DNA of 64,000 nt from Mantis religiosa (lineage: Eukaryota > Arthropoda > Insecta > Mantodea > Mantidae): NCBI GenBank assembly GCA_030765055.1, contig JAUKNK010000150.1:253001-317000 (forward strand), written 5' to 3'. Shown here one piece after another: positions 21,160 through 33,275 of this stretch. The notes below the pieces were generated by a model. The model was not told where the DNA came from and did not search any database. It was given only the letters and a program-made list of their open reading frames with translations. The position numbers and the translations under genes are program-made. The number at the start of each line of letters is the position of its first letter. The first letter of the stretch is position 1.

Positions 21160-22479
21160 CGAGAGCTGTTCAATAAAAAATATCATAATTTTTACGGCCA
21201 CAATTTTTCGCACTAAAATTCAAACTATTTACATTCTGTTAGCTTAATGTGGAACAAACACACCGCAGTAGTTTCATTGTTGGTAGTCCTGGTTCCGGCT
21301 GTGAGAACCAGGCAGGTTCCGATATGTTCAGTATCGCCTAACGCTGCAATGGAGGTAACACGCGAGGAGAAATATGCGGCTTTGAAATTCTCAACAAATC
21401 TTCAGTTGAGGCCTATACAATGTTACAGTAGCCGTATGGAGGGTCCGTTCCTCCATACAGAACAGCTTGAAAGTGGTTTAAAATGTTTAAAGAGGGGAGG
21501 CAACCAATTACAAAGGAAGGTGGACCCGATGCTTTAGTTACTGTTGTTACGGAACTGTTCTTACATCGATACTGCTGCTGCCATTGTGAGATAGAATCGT
21601 CGAATTACCTTAGGAATAGGAACACTATCTGAAATACTGAACATTTCATTTGGTGCCACCCACACGTTGGTGACAGAAACATTACACATGAGACGTGTTT
21701 GTGCGCGATGGGTTCCAAGACTGTTGATTCCCGAACAAAAGGACATTCGCATGCAGGTCTACATGCAGTTAAAGTTGATGTTAGAGAAAGATTCGGAGTT
21801 TATTTTAAACGTAATTACTGCTGATGAAACTTGGCTACATCATTTTGATCCTGAGAGCAAGCAGCAAAGCTCAGTGTGGAAGTCTCCTTTATCATCAACC
21901 CCCCAAAAAGCAAAAGTGGTCGTTTCTGCTGGGAAAGTTATGGTCATCTCATTCTTTGACATTCATGGAATGGTTTATCAGCATGTTGTACCTGCACATG
22001 CATCAGTAACTGGACAATACTGCAGGGATGTCAGGAAAACATTGCAATTCCATATCAGGCAGAAAAGACCACATTTTCGTGAAGCAGCCTGGGCGCTGCA
22101 CCACGATAATGCGCGGCCGCATATTGCCAATGTAGTTGCTGAATATCTTGCAAAAATCAACGCGAAGTGCATCCCTCACCCTCCCTATAGTCCAGATTTA
22201 GCCCCGTGTGACTTTTTTCCATTCCCTTACTTGAAAAAACGTCTTCGTGGGAGGCACTATTCATAATCAGAAGCAGTGGTGAAGGTTGTGGAGGCGATTT
22301 TGAAGGATCTCTAAAAATATGGTTTCCAGCATGTATTTGAAAACTGGCAAAAACGCTGGGAAAAGTGCATCGCATTCAGGGCAGACTATTTTTAGAAGGG
22401 CCATCAAAATTATGAGAATACGTAAAGGTACTCTATAAAAAAAAAAAAATTGGCACCATTCTTTATTGAACAGAACTCC
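21160..22479 (+). mobile_element. Mariner-1, full-length copy
   Basis: A 1.32 kb element flanked by TA (21158-21159 and 22480-22481). Terminal inverted repeats: left CGAGAGCTGTTCAATAAA, right the complement of TTTATTGAACAGAACTCC, about 28 bp with a few mismatches. It carries a single transposase gene, the normal mariner structure. Copy decay is moderate. Confidence 0.85.
21340..22396 (+). pseudogene. Mariner DD34D transposase, broken
   Basis: Coding starts near AMEVTREEKYAALKF, the first helix-turn-helix of the DNA-binding domain; frame changes between 21,420 and 21,700 break the second helix-turn-helix. From 21,667 a 199-codon open frame has all catalytic blocks: ITADETWLHHFDPES (first Asp), LHHDNARPHIA (second Asp), and PYSPDLAPCDFF (third Asp). 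Thirty-four residues separate the second and third Asp, the mariner DD34D signature. A stop at 22,264 is followed by the expected C-terminal sequence to ~22,396. Typical mariner transposases are about 345 residues; this copy cannot make one. Confidence 0.88.
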
Positions 22480-22481
22480 TA

Positions 22482-23285
22482 ATTTTAATGATTGTAATTC
22501 TAGTAATTCAGTAGTAATCTTCCAGATTTATACGTAATGCAGAAATGCTCTTGAATGAGAATAAATAAACAAAAATATTATTAATTTCTGGAGGAAATAA
22601 CAGTTCAGTTCTCGTAGGCATATTGTTTCATTTATTTTCAGAACTTTGAATCTTATAAAGCCAAATTTTAATCATATTGCAGCGTTTGTGGGACAGCGAA
22701 AATAGTTGCAGCAATATGTGAGATAAAAATAGCCAAGAAATTTTCAGGTATAAAGGACAGGCTTTGTCGAAAGATGTTTCATTAAATTTAATAAATTTAT
22801 ATTTATCACGGGTGATACAGGGTGTTTGAAACGACACCGAAGGAATATATAGAAGTAGTTCCTCATCTTCTGTGTGACACATATAGATAGTTTTTATTAT
22901 CAATTGAGCCGCATAAAAGAGCTCCAGGATGAGTGTGGATTAGGCGGTTACAAGAACAACGACGCGTGTCTCACACTACCGACGTTCGCAGGTAGGTGAC
23001 ACACCGTACCGCCTACAGTAGCTGTTTGTAAATATACTTGCATACTCCATGGTAGCTTGCTACTATTAAGAAACCTCAATAAAGAAACTATTCCTGAGTT
23101 ATTTGTTTATGGGTGTTTAACGTGTTCCAACATTCCGTTATAGCAGTCGATTGCAGCAATTAAGTTGGTGGACATATGCAACTTAAACATTTTAAAGGGA
23201 CGTTAATGTTAGTGAGATTGGGAATGGAAACATTAAATTAGAAAAAGGAACATAGAAAAATATCAAAGAATTGTAGATACATTTT
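22482..23285. other. No gene recognised
   Basis: AT-rich sequence without supported features. Confidence 0.4.
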
Positions 23286-23287
23286 TG

Positions 23288-23700
23288 TAGTTAGTTGATG
23301 GAAAGTAATCATTTCTTCACACTAGCCGTATATAGGCTAAGGTTTTTGATGGATAGAGTCAACATGAAAAATTCAATGCCATCAATAATCTTAGCCTATA
23401 TACGGCTAGTGTGAAGAAATGATTAATTTCCATCAATTAACTAAAATAATAAGATTTAATTGATGAAGCCTGGGACTCAAGTACTTACGAATGTAAATCG
23501 CCACAAACGGTGTATCTCGCATGCGAGAGCCCCTAGTGGTGTACCGGGGAAATATTTGAGTTAAATAGAGAATTTAGTGCCAGGACGGCACGTTGGTCAT
23601 GGTAGCTTTATGGGTTGGAGTAACCGGAAGGAAATCAGGAGATCCATGGTTCAAATCCCGGCCATGGCATTGAATTTTTCATGTTGAGCAATCTAATTGT
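23288..23700 (+). repeat. SINE-A composite: inverted tail plus new copy
   Basis: A deleted minus-strand copy (23,290-23,385) abuts a plus-strand tail (23,388-23,445), making a ~48 bp near-perfect palindrome around a ~50 bp loop (GTATATAGGCTAA against TTAGCCTATATAC). A full plus-strand head and tRNA-like core follow (23,460-23,700) with B box GGTTCAAATCCCGG. The junction suggests insertion of one copy into another or a template switch. Confidence 0.7.
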
Positions 23701-25070
23701 AGATAAAGTTAACCAAAACTGACTGCCTTATGCAATGAGACAAGCATTTTATTTCACCGTGTTTAATAATACTGATTAAAGTATTTTTAAATTAAAAGGA
23801 AGCTATTAATTTTACAGCAACTTGTTGAAAGCACTCTACAGTTAAGATCATACCAAAATGAGCAATCTTGTAAATGTCCGAGTCATTATCAACTTTTTCA
23901 CAAGTAGCTGCCCGTTGCCCCATTACCTGAAAGCGAGGCTAGGGTCACTGATAAAGGAGCAATGCTTTTGTTTTCGTGGCCGGTGCGTCCCAATAACAAC
24001 GTATGAGGTTCGCATACCAGTGGTTCCTGCGCTGCCTAATCACAAAATAATGTAATATTTAATGCTGCATAAAATTATACCTAAAAGAATTTCGAAGATG
24101 CGACAAGGATGTTCGGACTAGTTTTAGTTATAAACTATGAAACGGCTATATTAGTTCGATACTGCTTCGATATAATCTTAATAAATAGTGATGTACGCCT
24201 AATATAACAACAAAAGAAGAAAATAAGAAATCACACGTGTAAGCTAGTCCAGCTAAACTAAAATTAGAAAACACACATTGCCAAATAAGTTTACATAGGT
24301 AAGATGAACACCCAACAATGGAACCGTGGTGTGAGTAATAACAATTATAAACATACGAAGGAAGAACCCAAACATAAGGGTAGGTGTTTTATTAAGCTTT
24401 TCAAAGAAATAAAAGAAAAATTGCAAGGGAGCTGCTGCAGACTCCAGCATCTCGCACAGTTCTGTCAGCAGAATGTTGCAAGGGAATGAAATATAAAGAT
24501 GAAGGAGCATCCTTTGGGTCTTCTAGAAAGAAAACAACAACTAAATAACATCTCCTGTTATAAGAGTAACAGGAAGTGACAAAAGATGGCAGAAATAATT
24601 ATAACTGAAGACAATGGGATGGAAAACTTGACGAGGACAATGATATTGATGTTGACTCCGCTGAAGATGAAAAATATGTTGAACATAAAAGGAGTAAAAT
24701 ACGATGAACGAGTTAATGGTTTCAGTGATTACCATCTGAAATCGTTATTTGAACTATGACATTTAATTTGTTATTGACTGTACGAATTGTGTTTAGAGTC
24801 ATTCCAGAGGTACTTAAGCGGGTGGCCGTCATAATGAAGTGCTGCTAGTGAAGCTTCAAAGCTTTCGTTTCAACGTTACAGTGTTGAAGAGCGATCGCGT
24901 GAGATATACGAATAATATAACAGTTGTTTACCTGGGATGAGATACCTTTAATCAAAGGTAATTAAGAATAAATAGGACTTAAGAATCAATCCCCAGTCAA
25001 TTCAAGATGCACTTTTCAATGATTATGGGAATATATTTAACAATAAGGAATCAAAAACAAATATATGAAT
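23701..25070. other. No gene recognised
   Basis: No supported gene. Lysine-rich or AT-rich short frames only. Two short inverted motifs near 24,550-24,575 (TGTTATAAGAGTAACAG) are too small to name. Confidence 0.4.
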
Positions 25071-25071
25071 T

Positions 25072-25380
25072 TTAGTTAATTGATGGAAATTAATCATTTG
25101 TCCACACTAGCCGTATATAGGCTAATATATTTGATGGATAGAGTCAACATGAAAAGTTCAATGCCATGCCCTGGATTTGAACCACGGATCTCCTGGTTTC
25201 CGTCCAGTCGCTCTTAACCTTTGAGCTACCATGACCAACGTGCCGTCCTGACATTAAATTCTCCATTTAACTCATATTGTTCCCCGGTAGACCACTAGGG
25301 GCACTCGCATTCGAAATACACCGTTTGTGGCGACTTACTATTACTGGCATTGAATTTTTCATGTTGACACCATCCATCAA
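25072..25380 (-). repeat. SINE-A copy 4
   Basis: Minus-strand copy with the tail TTAATTGATGGAAATTAATC, the tRNA-like core (complement of GGATTTGAACCACGGATC and GAGCTACCATGACC) and the head (ACACCGTTTGTGGCGACTTA). Just outside the head lies a second block GGCATTGAATTTTTCATG that is inverted relative to 25,143-25,166, so the head of this copy is fused to part of another copy. Confidence 0.75.
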
Positions 25381-25394
25381 ATTTATGAAGATGG

Positions 25395-25829
25395 GAGCTG
25401 ATGTGGATGCAACCTACAGTTAAATTACATAAGAACGAATACGAAAGAGTGGAACAAATTTAAATACCTGAGATCTATAGTAACAGTAGATAATAAAACA
25501 TCAGTGGAAATTCAAGAAAGAATAGCAAATGGTAACAGATGTTTCTATGCCTTGCAGAATATGTTTAAATCAAGGAACGTCAGTAGAAATTCTAAAATTA
25601 AAATACATACAACAGTACTGAGACAAATAATAATGTATGGTTCAGAAACCTGGGTGTTGACAATCAGAGAAGAACAATGGTTATTGCGGTGGGAAAGGAA
25701 GATTTTGAGAAATATATTTGGAGTAATAAAGCACTTGTACGGATGGAGAATGAGGACTAACTTGGAGTCACAGTGCCTGTTTGGACAACCTAATATAGTA
25801 GTGAAAATTAAACAAGGAATAATAATAGT

Positions 25830-25830
<1 letters not shown>
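25395..25830 (+). pseudogene. RTE-like LINE C-terminal fragment
   Basis: Reads WNKFKYLRSIVTVDN, then NGNRCFYALQNMFKSR, TVLRQIIMYGSETWVLT, and LRWERKILRNIFGVIK. This KYLG / YGSE-W / ERK-LR series is the standard region after the palm in RTE-type and related reverse transcriptases. The upstream palm is absent, and a microsatellite begins where the frame would continue. Confidence 0.75.
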
Positions 25831-26795
<965 letters not shown>

Positions 26796-26796
26796 C

Positions 26797-26965
26797 TCAA
26801 TAGGTCCCGAAATCGAATCTCGGCCTGGGTGAGTAACCTGGATAAGGTTTTTCCGGGGTTTTCCCTTATCCTGATAGACGAATATCGGGTAACTCTAAGC
26901 TCCATGGACCGCACACTCAGCCATTATATTCATCGTCCGATATGACTTGATGTTGGAGGGCAAAA
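26797..26965 (+). repeat. SINE-D copy 2, 5'-truncated
   Basis: Starts within the tRNA-like head at GGTCCCGAAATCGAATC (B box) and continues with GGATAAGGTTTTTCCGGGG, GGGTAACTCTAAGCTCCATG and CATCGTCCGATATGACTT, matching the minus-strand copy at 8,685-8,903. The A box was lost at the microsatellite junction. Confidence 0.8.
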
Positions 26966-27010
26966 CTTACAAAAGAAATCATCAGTTGTTATGGTTATTA
27001 TTGTAATTAT

Positions 27011-27770
27011 CTGGCCTTCCTAGTGTATGTCTTTGATCATAATTTAATGAAGACCAAAATGAAATTATTTGACTGCAAAAAAAGTTATTTACTGCTTTTT
27101 ACAGTAAAGAGGATATTTTTGCTTTCTCTGTAACATGCAATAAGCAAAGCAATGAATAGAAGGAAATATCGTATACAAGAATGAACAGGAAGGGTCATAT
27201 GAGGTCATATGTATGTAACAAGTAGGAAATTAATATATACATATTTCTCATTTCAGAGCTAGGTACAATGAGCTGGAAGATCATCTGATCAGTATGGAAC
27301 AAAACATGGTGATTGATGGTAGATGCCTGTAAATGAGAAGGAGCCTGAGAATGGAAGGCAAAGGAAGCAATTATCAAATTACCTTGACAGGAATGCAGGA
27401 TGAAACTCCTATAAGTGACTAAATTCTAATTTGTGCGGTTGTAGTTAACTATGTATTAAATGACTTGTGTGTGAATTACAAATTGGTAAATATTTATGTT
27501 TTATTTCATAATTTTAAATAAAAAGAAATCCTTTATTTCTACTGTGAGTATTTATTAACTTTATAATTGGAAACAGATGAACAAAGTACATGCTCAAACA
27601 TAACTGCGCTTCTATTCAATCAGAAGAAATGCTAAACTCTCAAAACGGCTAATTCCGTACATTCTCAGCTATTGTTCTGCAATCAGAGACAACTGAAATA
27701 ATGTGCCAATGAGTATATATAAAACTGAATGCTCCTATGCAAATGAAATGTGTATTTTGAAATTACTGTG
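27011..27770 (+). repeat. Repeat E, first segment
   Basis: 27,011-27,260 matches the reverse complement of 46,740-46,965 (GGCCTTCC, ATGATCAAAG and ATGCAATAAGCAAAGCAATG-like blocks). 27,690-27,770 matches the complement of ~46,665-46,740 (AACTGAAATAATGTGC, GCAAATGAAATGTGTATTTT). The middle ~430 bp is extra here. The function and class of repeat E are unknown. Confidence 0.6.
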
Positions 27771-27771
27771 G

Positions 27772-27945
27772 CTGAAATGATGCTCAAATGAGCTTAGGGT
27801 TCATGGGACTTAGAATTACTAGACATATATCTTTCAGGATAAGGGAAAGCCGCAAAAGAAACCTGATCGAGATAACTCACTGTGACCAAGGTTTGAATTC
27901 GTGACCTCTTGAATGTAAGGCAGACACGCTATCAAGATAGGCCAT
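27772..27945 (-). repeat. SINE-D copy 3
   Basis: Minus-strand copy: GATGCTCAAATGAGC, TTAGAATTACTAGAC and, at its tRNA-like end, TTTGAATTCGTGACCTCTTG. It interrupts repeat E. Confidence 0.7.
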
Positions 27946-28029
27946 CATTACGATTGAAAAAATTATGAGTAGTCAGCTACTGATACTTTGTCACCTACAT
28001 TTTTATATTATTGAGGGACATGCAATAAT

Positions 28030-28835
28030 GTACAGTCTAACACACAGACTAGTCAACATACCTATGGATAAAGCAGAATATTTCAAAGAACAAAGAGCCA
28101 AACTACACATAGCAGAAGAACATGGATAAAACAAAGGTATTTAAGAAAATTAAAAAGGCTAAACTAAACAAACCATTAAGGAAGCATGCACATTCACTAA
28201 AGAAAAAGAAAGCAACGGCATATTCAGTGCATTCGTGTACCACCCAAGAAGATTTAATTAATTCAAAAAGATCTTTAAGGAACAAAATATTATCTTGGCA
28301 CCTACAAATAGATACTCAATTTTAAATCTGCTAAGTTCAAGAACAAAAGAGGAAATCCTACCAATTAACAGATCCAGAATATACCAAATAAGCTGTAAGA
28401 GTTGTGAGATGTGCTACATGAGTCAAGCTAAAATAAACCTAAGAAACAGAGTCAAAGAGTAGTTTAGAAACATCAGCATGAAACAAGAAGATGCGCTAGC
28501 AGTGGCACTTCATTTTTGAAATGAAATTTATGACAATGATCCAAATCCAAAATTACTAAAAGAAGGGATAAACCAAAATAAACTGATGAAATGGGGAACA
28601 TATTTGTATGGAAAAATAAGGAGCGAGTAATGCACTTTGAAATACAACCAGTAGATAATTTGATAAATGAGGTTCATAGTTCCACCACCAGAGAGAAGAG
28701 AGCAGATAACAGCAGAAATTGGATGGAGGTTGATAGTGGAGGCTTTTGACACTAGTCTCATGATAATGAAAAATATAAGTGACAAAGTGTCAAAAACCAA
28801 CTACAAATAGTTTATCAATTAATTTTGATATCAGT
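28030..28835 (+). pseudogene. PLE-B copy 1: RT end and GIY-YIG endonuclease
   Basis: Penelope-like element fragment inserted in repeat E. The first part reads LTHRLVNIPMDKAEYFKE, the C-terminal tail of a PLE reverse transcriptase, then the linker FKKIFKEQNIILAPTNR, then the GIY-YIG block as SRIYQISCKSCEMCYM with the second glycine motif decayed, and the terminal FIVPPPER. PLEs encode an RT fused to a GIY-YIG endonuclease that nicks the target. Multiple stops and frame changes. Homologous to 50,450-51,309, 52,920-53,260 and 59,050-59,345. Confidence 0.8.
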
Positions 28836-28839
28836 TACT

Positions 28840-29135
28840 AAATAGCTCCAATCATGCATAACTTCATAATGATATTCAGTTGTTCCAACATTACCACAAT
28901 ACTTCTTCCATTATGCCCTATGGTTCAAAATTTCCTTCTTTTTAAGAAATGATAGTATTGGCATCTTTCTTGCAACAGATCTCATGGAAAATTACAGAGC
29001 TCACTCTGCCGCTAGGTAACGGAAAGCGCCAATAATACTACCTTAAATCATATACAACATGTGTATTGTGACTACTGACTATTGAATCCATGTTAAATCA
29101 TCCAAGTTCATATAATGAATGACACAGTTTTTATT
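28840..29135 (+). repeat. Repeat E, second segment
   Basis: Resumes after the PLE-B insertion with CAATCATGCATAACTTCAT and runs to TTAAATCATCCAAGTTCATA. It is the reverse complement of 46,385-46,640, including AAAGCTCACTCTGCCGCTA-like sequence. Neither copy encodes a recognised protein. Confidence 0.75.
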
Positions 29136-29139
29136 ATAT

Positions 29140-29700
29140 GTTATTCCAAAAAATAAAGAAAAATGCAGTTCTTATCAAGACACTAGCACATAATTGGGGA
29201 GCGTGTTTTCAAAGCTTGATAGATGCATAAAATGCATTTCTGAGAAGTACGGAATTTTATATTTATTGGCAATACTAGGTTTTTAGCAATGCAATATATT
29301 AATAATTCGGTACCCTTTCCTGAAACTTTCTCGTTGAATGTGAAAAGAAGCAAATAGAATAGTTTGACAAGTGCACATTTGAGGTTTGAAAATGCAGAGT
29401 GTTTTCAAAATCTGATGGATGCTGACTAACTTTTCTGCGTGAGCAGGAAGCTCACACATGAAGTTTTGTTATTTTTGTTACTTCTTATTTATATTTTTCT
29501 TATTTTTTATTTATTTTCACCTTTTCATAATACATAATGTATCATACAACCAACATATTAATGTTTATAAGGATTATTTTAATTAGGTATAAACGTAGAG
29601 AATAAGTACTGCTACATTCACAATAAGAATATAATCTTTTGTTTTATGTATATAACAAACATATTTAATACATACAAAGAAATTTTAAACAATATGAATA
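29140..29700. other. AT-rich spacer, no gene recognised
   Basis: No supported feature. Confidence 0.4.
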
Positions 29701-29708
29701 TGTAAGCT

Positions 29709-31473
29709 TTAACATTTATTAGTATCTTCTAGTACGTCTTTATGAAATTCATTTGCTGTTTCTGGAGTTTCAAAAAATTTAGCTAGATTTTCAACATCCT
29801 TTTTCTTTTCTTTGCTCACCCTATTAAGTTTGGGAACATTTTGAGATCCAAGCAGGAATCCTATGCGGAACTTGCTGTGCAGTTTCATCACATCACCTCC
29901 ACAGGCAAAGCAGAATGTGCATTTTGAGCTTCTGCAGATACCATATGGTTTTCCTTTGATCGCTTGGAATATGTTAAGATTTACTAGGTATTCATTTTGA
30001 AGGGAGGCTTTGACGTCAGTGTCTGTTTTGCACATTCTTTGAAGTCCTTGATTTTGCAGTCTTTGAACAACAATATCATAGATCCGTGATTTTGTAATAT
30101 CTGTTCGTACTCATCAGAACTCAAAATATTCTCTGTCTTCCTTAACTCTTTTTCAATTCTGCCAAAACCTGTCAGGAGGCATATAATGGTACCCACGTAT
30201 AGGGTAGATATGTGATATGCGGAAAAATGTTTTATTCTTCTCCAGGAATGCAATACGCATGAACATGATCACACCATTCTTGTTCTTACCAAAGCAAGAG
30301 TCTGAAAATAACAGAATGGTAAAAGGAGCGTTGCTGGACATCCTTTCTTCCAGTTCCAACTAGAAGTGGTACAAAGCTGAGGCAACCTGTTTGCGGCCTT
30401 TAGCAGATTCAGTTTCCAACCATGTATACACGCAAATTTTGTCATTGTTCTAGGTTTTATATGGAATCATTATGCATAGATTATACAGCCACACCTTTCT
30501 TGCATAGAATACTTTGATAACAGAAAGTTTTGGCAAGGTTTGAATCTGCTTCATATCAAAACAAACAGTGATTGCCTTGGCGTCTTCCTCTTTCAGTAGC
30601 TGATAGCTTTGAACCCAGCTTGTGCAGTCTGGACATGGTTCTTAGTTGGTTTTTATTTTTGTCTTAATCTCCATCAGTCCCATTTTGCAGGTTGAGCTGT
30701 GTCAGTGTGTGGTGTATGGAATGAAAGGTGAAGAATTTGTAAAATATGTATTTATATGTTGACAGTTTGCAGACTGGTAGATTTCTTAATCTTCTTTAAT
30801 TGCTAAAGTTGGTCCAGATATTTCTGATATTAAGTTCTGGAGGTAAATATCCCCTTTTTGATTTTGCTCTTCCATAGTGGCTTTCTCTACATCTGTAGTT
30901 CTTAATGTCTTGCTTTATGGCAGCAAAAATGCTCTTCTGTAATATTCCTGTTTGTCACCTCCTCTGGTTTCCTTTGGCGCATTCCCATGTAAGTGAAATT
31001 TTCTAGTTAGGAGAGATAATCTATCTTTTAACACCCCCGTGATTCCTAGGTAGCTTGCAGTACATACTGACAGTACTTGGCCATTATTAGTACTCACACT
31101 ATTTAATGCTAACAGTCTGCTTTCTATTTGCAGCTTGTTTCTTCAGCACCCTGCGATTGGGAGATATAATACTCATATACTTCATAAGGAATTTATCTTT
31201 ATCTATCACGGAAAGATGTTGGTAAAATTCACTTATATCATTGTAAGTCAAATCAGCTACAACACAACGCTTATGCCCTTTACTTTTAGGATTTCGTGGA
31301 GTGCACTCGAGACCATGTGAACATGAAATTCCTGGAGTATGAATTTTCCTTGACTTGCATTTTGATTTCCTTTCTTTGTTTTTGCAATTCCTAACTCCCA
31401 TGCAATCTATGGATGGTACAGTTCCAAAATCTGAGCTCCTGTCTATTGTGCATAGTACAGTGCGGTGTCTCAA
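29709..31473 (-). pseudogene. Multicopy transposase-like gene remnant
   Basis: Minus-strand segments in several frames. In order: SCSHGLECTPRNPKSKGHKR ... VADLTYNDISEFYQHL; then ITGVLKDRL and NAPKETRGG; CPDCTSWVQSYQLL; VCFDMKQIQTLPKLSV; FSDSCFGKNKNGV; YHYMPPDRFWQN then IEKELR; and KPYGICRSSKC. I recall a large arthropod repeat-gene family with this order (a D-x-x-x-x-x-L-P block, a DxCGGQNKN-like block and GHSxxPPDRxF), annotated as a DUF (possibly DUF7869). The three acidic blocks suggest an RNase H-fold transposase, which is inference. At least six breaks, no terminal repeats found. Confidence 0.55.
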
Positions 31474-31479
31474 CTAAGA

Positions 31480-31708
31480 ATAAAAATACCATGTAAGTAT
31501 AAGAAAGCTTTCAGAAATGAATGTGAAATCCAAAGCACAACCTGAGTAGGTAGTTATTGCCAACAGTGCAGCAGTGTACAAAGCTTGCAGAAATGATTGA
31601 GAATTCCAAAAATCGCAATAGTGACATATCATTCAATGCCAACATGCATTTCATAGAATTGAGGCTGCCACATGCTGGATCATGAAATCATAAATTTGCA
31701 TCTGTTGA
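31480..31708. other. Spacer, no gene recognised
   Basis: No supported feature. Confidence 0.35.
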
Positions 31709-31787
31709 CATATACAAATATAATAATTTGTAACATAAAACTTCACTTATCTTATAAGAAGATGATGGAAGTTTTCTTATTAATTGA

Positions 31788-31832
31788 TGAGGATCGCAAT
31801 TTCGTGAAATAATTCTTCACATCATCAGCTCA
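31788..31832 (-). ncRNA. Hammerhead ribozyme, intact core
   Basis: Minus strand, 5' to 3': helix I strand UGAG (31832-31829), core CUGAUGA (31828-31822), one extra U (31821), helix II GUGAA / UUCAC (31820-31816 with 31808-31804) with a 7-nt loop, GAAA (31803-31800), helix III AU / AU closing UGCG, cleavage C (31792), helix I strand CUCA (31791-31788). All catalytic core positions are canonical. Predicted cleavage is 3' of the C at 31792. The only oddity is the U between the core and helix II. Confidence 0.75.
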
Positions 31833-32059
31833 AGCCTCAAACAGCCTCGTTGTCAAGGTCACTCTCATTAGAGATAAATGGTCTGATGGATTTGATGATT
31901 TGGCAGAAAATATTTATTTAAAAAAATAAAAATTGGGTAACGAATTTTGCAATTCTCACAGTCGATTCTGTTTTCAAGCTTATTTTGTTTTCATATTTTG
32001 GTAGTCCTGATAAAAACATAGTATGCTCTAGTGAGCATGACCTTGACAAAGAGGCTGTT

Positions 32060-32105
32060 TGAGGCTTGAGCTGAAGATGTGAAGAATTATTTCAAAAAAT
32101 TGTGA
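32060..32105 (+). ncRNA. Damaged partner hammerhead
   Basis: Plus-strand counterpart in the right arm: GAG, CTGAAGA, T, GTGAA, a similar loop, TTCAA, AAAA in place of GAAA, TTGTGATC. Loss of G12 and of helix II closure makes it inactive on paper. Confidence 0.5.
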
Positions 32106-32439
32106 TCCTTATCAATTAATAAGAACTGTTTCATCATTTTCTTATAAGTGAAATTTATGTTGTAAATTATTATATTTGTATATATTTGTTGCTTAACTGT
32201 CAATAGCTTCATATTTTACATATTGCATCTATCGTGTTTTGAAGAAAGCTGCTACAGTTCCCTGCCTTCTATACAGGACATGAATCGAATTTTGCAATAT
32301 CTGATTTCACAGAACGATGCAGAAGGTGAAGATTATGCACATACTATTTATAACTCAATTTTATAAACTTTGGCAGCTATTGAGTTTTGAAAAAAAAGGA
32401 TCCTCAATTTAAAAGAAAACTGCAATATATGTCATCTTA

Positions 32440-33242
32440 ATAAATTATGCAAAAGTATTGTGACTGCCTCCATAAGGACAGCAACAGAACTCTTCTATAG
32501 TAAAATACCTTCAGTCATGATATATTCAACAGTACCAATATGGCAACATTTCTCAAAACACAAACAGCTACCTTTCATAGATGAAGAATTTTCTCTGCCT
32601 TGCAAGGAATGCACTATTATGGACTCATGCATTGAGGAACTTTAACTAAAAAGTCAATTCAGTACTCAAAATAACTAAGAGAACTTCAAGGGAACAAAAA
32701 CAAAATATGGAATGTGAGATTTAAAGCTTTAATGGCGAGTGCTATCAATTAAAACTTCACAGGTTATTAACTCTGTCAAAGTTACTAAAGTTGAGCTTTC
32801 AACTATTCCAACTTCCATGGCTAATAAAAGATACACTGAACCTTATGGTCCAAGGGGTGTATAAGATTCCTTGTGAATGTAGAATGGTGCATGTTGGATA
32901 AATGGGATTCATAGTCGAGGAGAGCTGTAAAGAACATTGTCACATCAGACTTCTTCAACTAGAGAAGTCAGCTGTAAGCTCAACATTGTACAGAGTTTGT
33001 TCACAAAATTAATTTTAATAAACACCTCAATTCTGGAACATTCAGACAAGCATTTTGAGCGACTTATTAAAGAAGTAATTCAGATTAAACTCCATCACGG
33101 AATTTGAATAGAGATTTGGGACTAAAGTTGAGTACAGCTTGGACTCGGGCCATAAAATATGTTTCCAATAAAAGCCCTTACCAGATGATGCACCATACAG
33201 AAAACTCAAGACTAGAGAACTCCAAACCAATGATGGACCATG

Positions 33243-33245
<3 letters not shown>
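32440..33245 (+). pseudogene. PLE-C copy 1: GIY-YIG region
   Basis: Reads ATELFYSKIPSVM and WQHFSKHKQLPF, then SKLLKLSF, WLIKDTLNLMVQGVYKIPCE and CRMVHVG with the GIY...YIG pattern decayed to GVY...HVG, then VEESCKEHCHIRLLQLEKSA, matching the helix after the motif. The order (linker with IKD, then GVYKIPCEC) is that of PLE endonucleases. Several stops. The sister copy is on the minus strand at 45,840-46,260. Confidence 0.7.
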
Positions 33246-33246
<1 letters not shown>

Positions 33247-33274
<28 letters not shown>

Positions 33275-33275
33275 C
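33247..33275. repeat. Poly(T) tract
   Basis: A ~26 nt T run, either the poly(A) tail of a minus-strand retroelement or slippage. Sequence to its left (GATGGACCATGCAG) resembles 34,190-34,205, so it may mark a retro-insertion between the two. Confidence 0.7.

Larger units (their letters stand above)
31710..32186. repeat. Large inverted repeat with hammerhead motifs
   Basis: Arms of about 165 bp (31,710-31,880 and 32,021-32,186) are reverse complements with ~20 differences, separated by ~140 bp. Both arms contain TTGAGGCTGTTTGAGGCTTG-like and ATAATTCTTCACATC blocks. The left arm holds an intact minus-strand hammerhead core, the right arm a damaged plus-strand one. Head-to-head terminal repeats with hammerheads are typical of PLEs, and PLE-C coding sequence follows at 32,440. 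Confidence 0.85.

Noticed and set aside
23288..23450. CRISPR-like or regulatory palindrome
   Set aside because: The palindrome is made by two facing SINE-A tails; no spaced repeat array exists.
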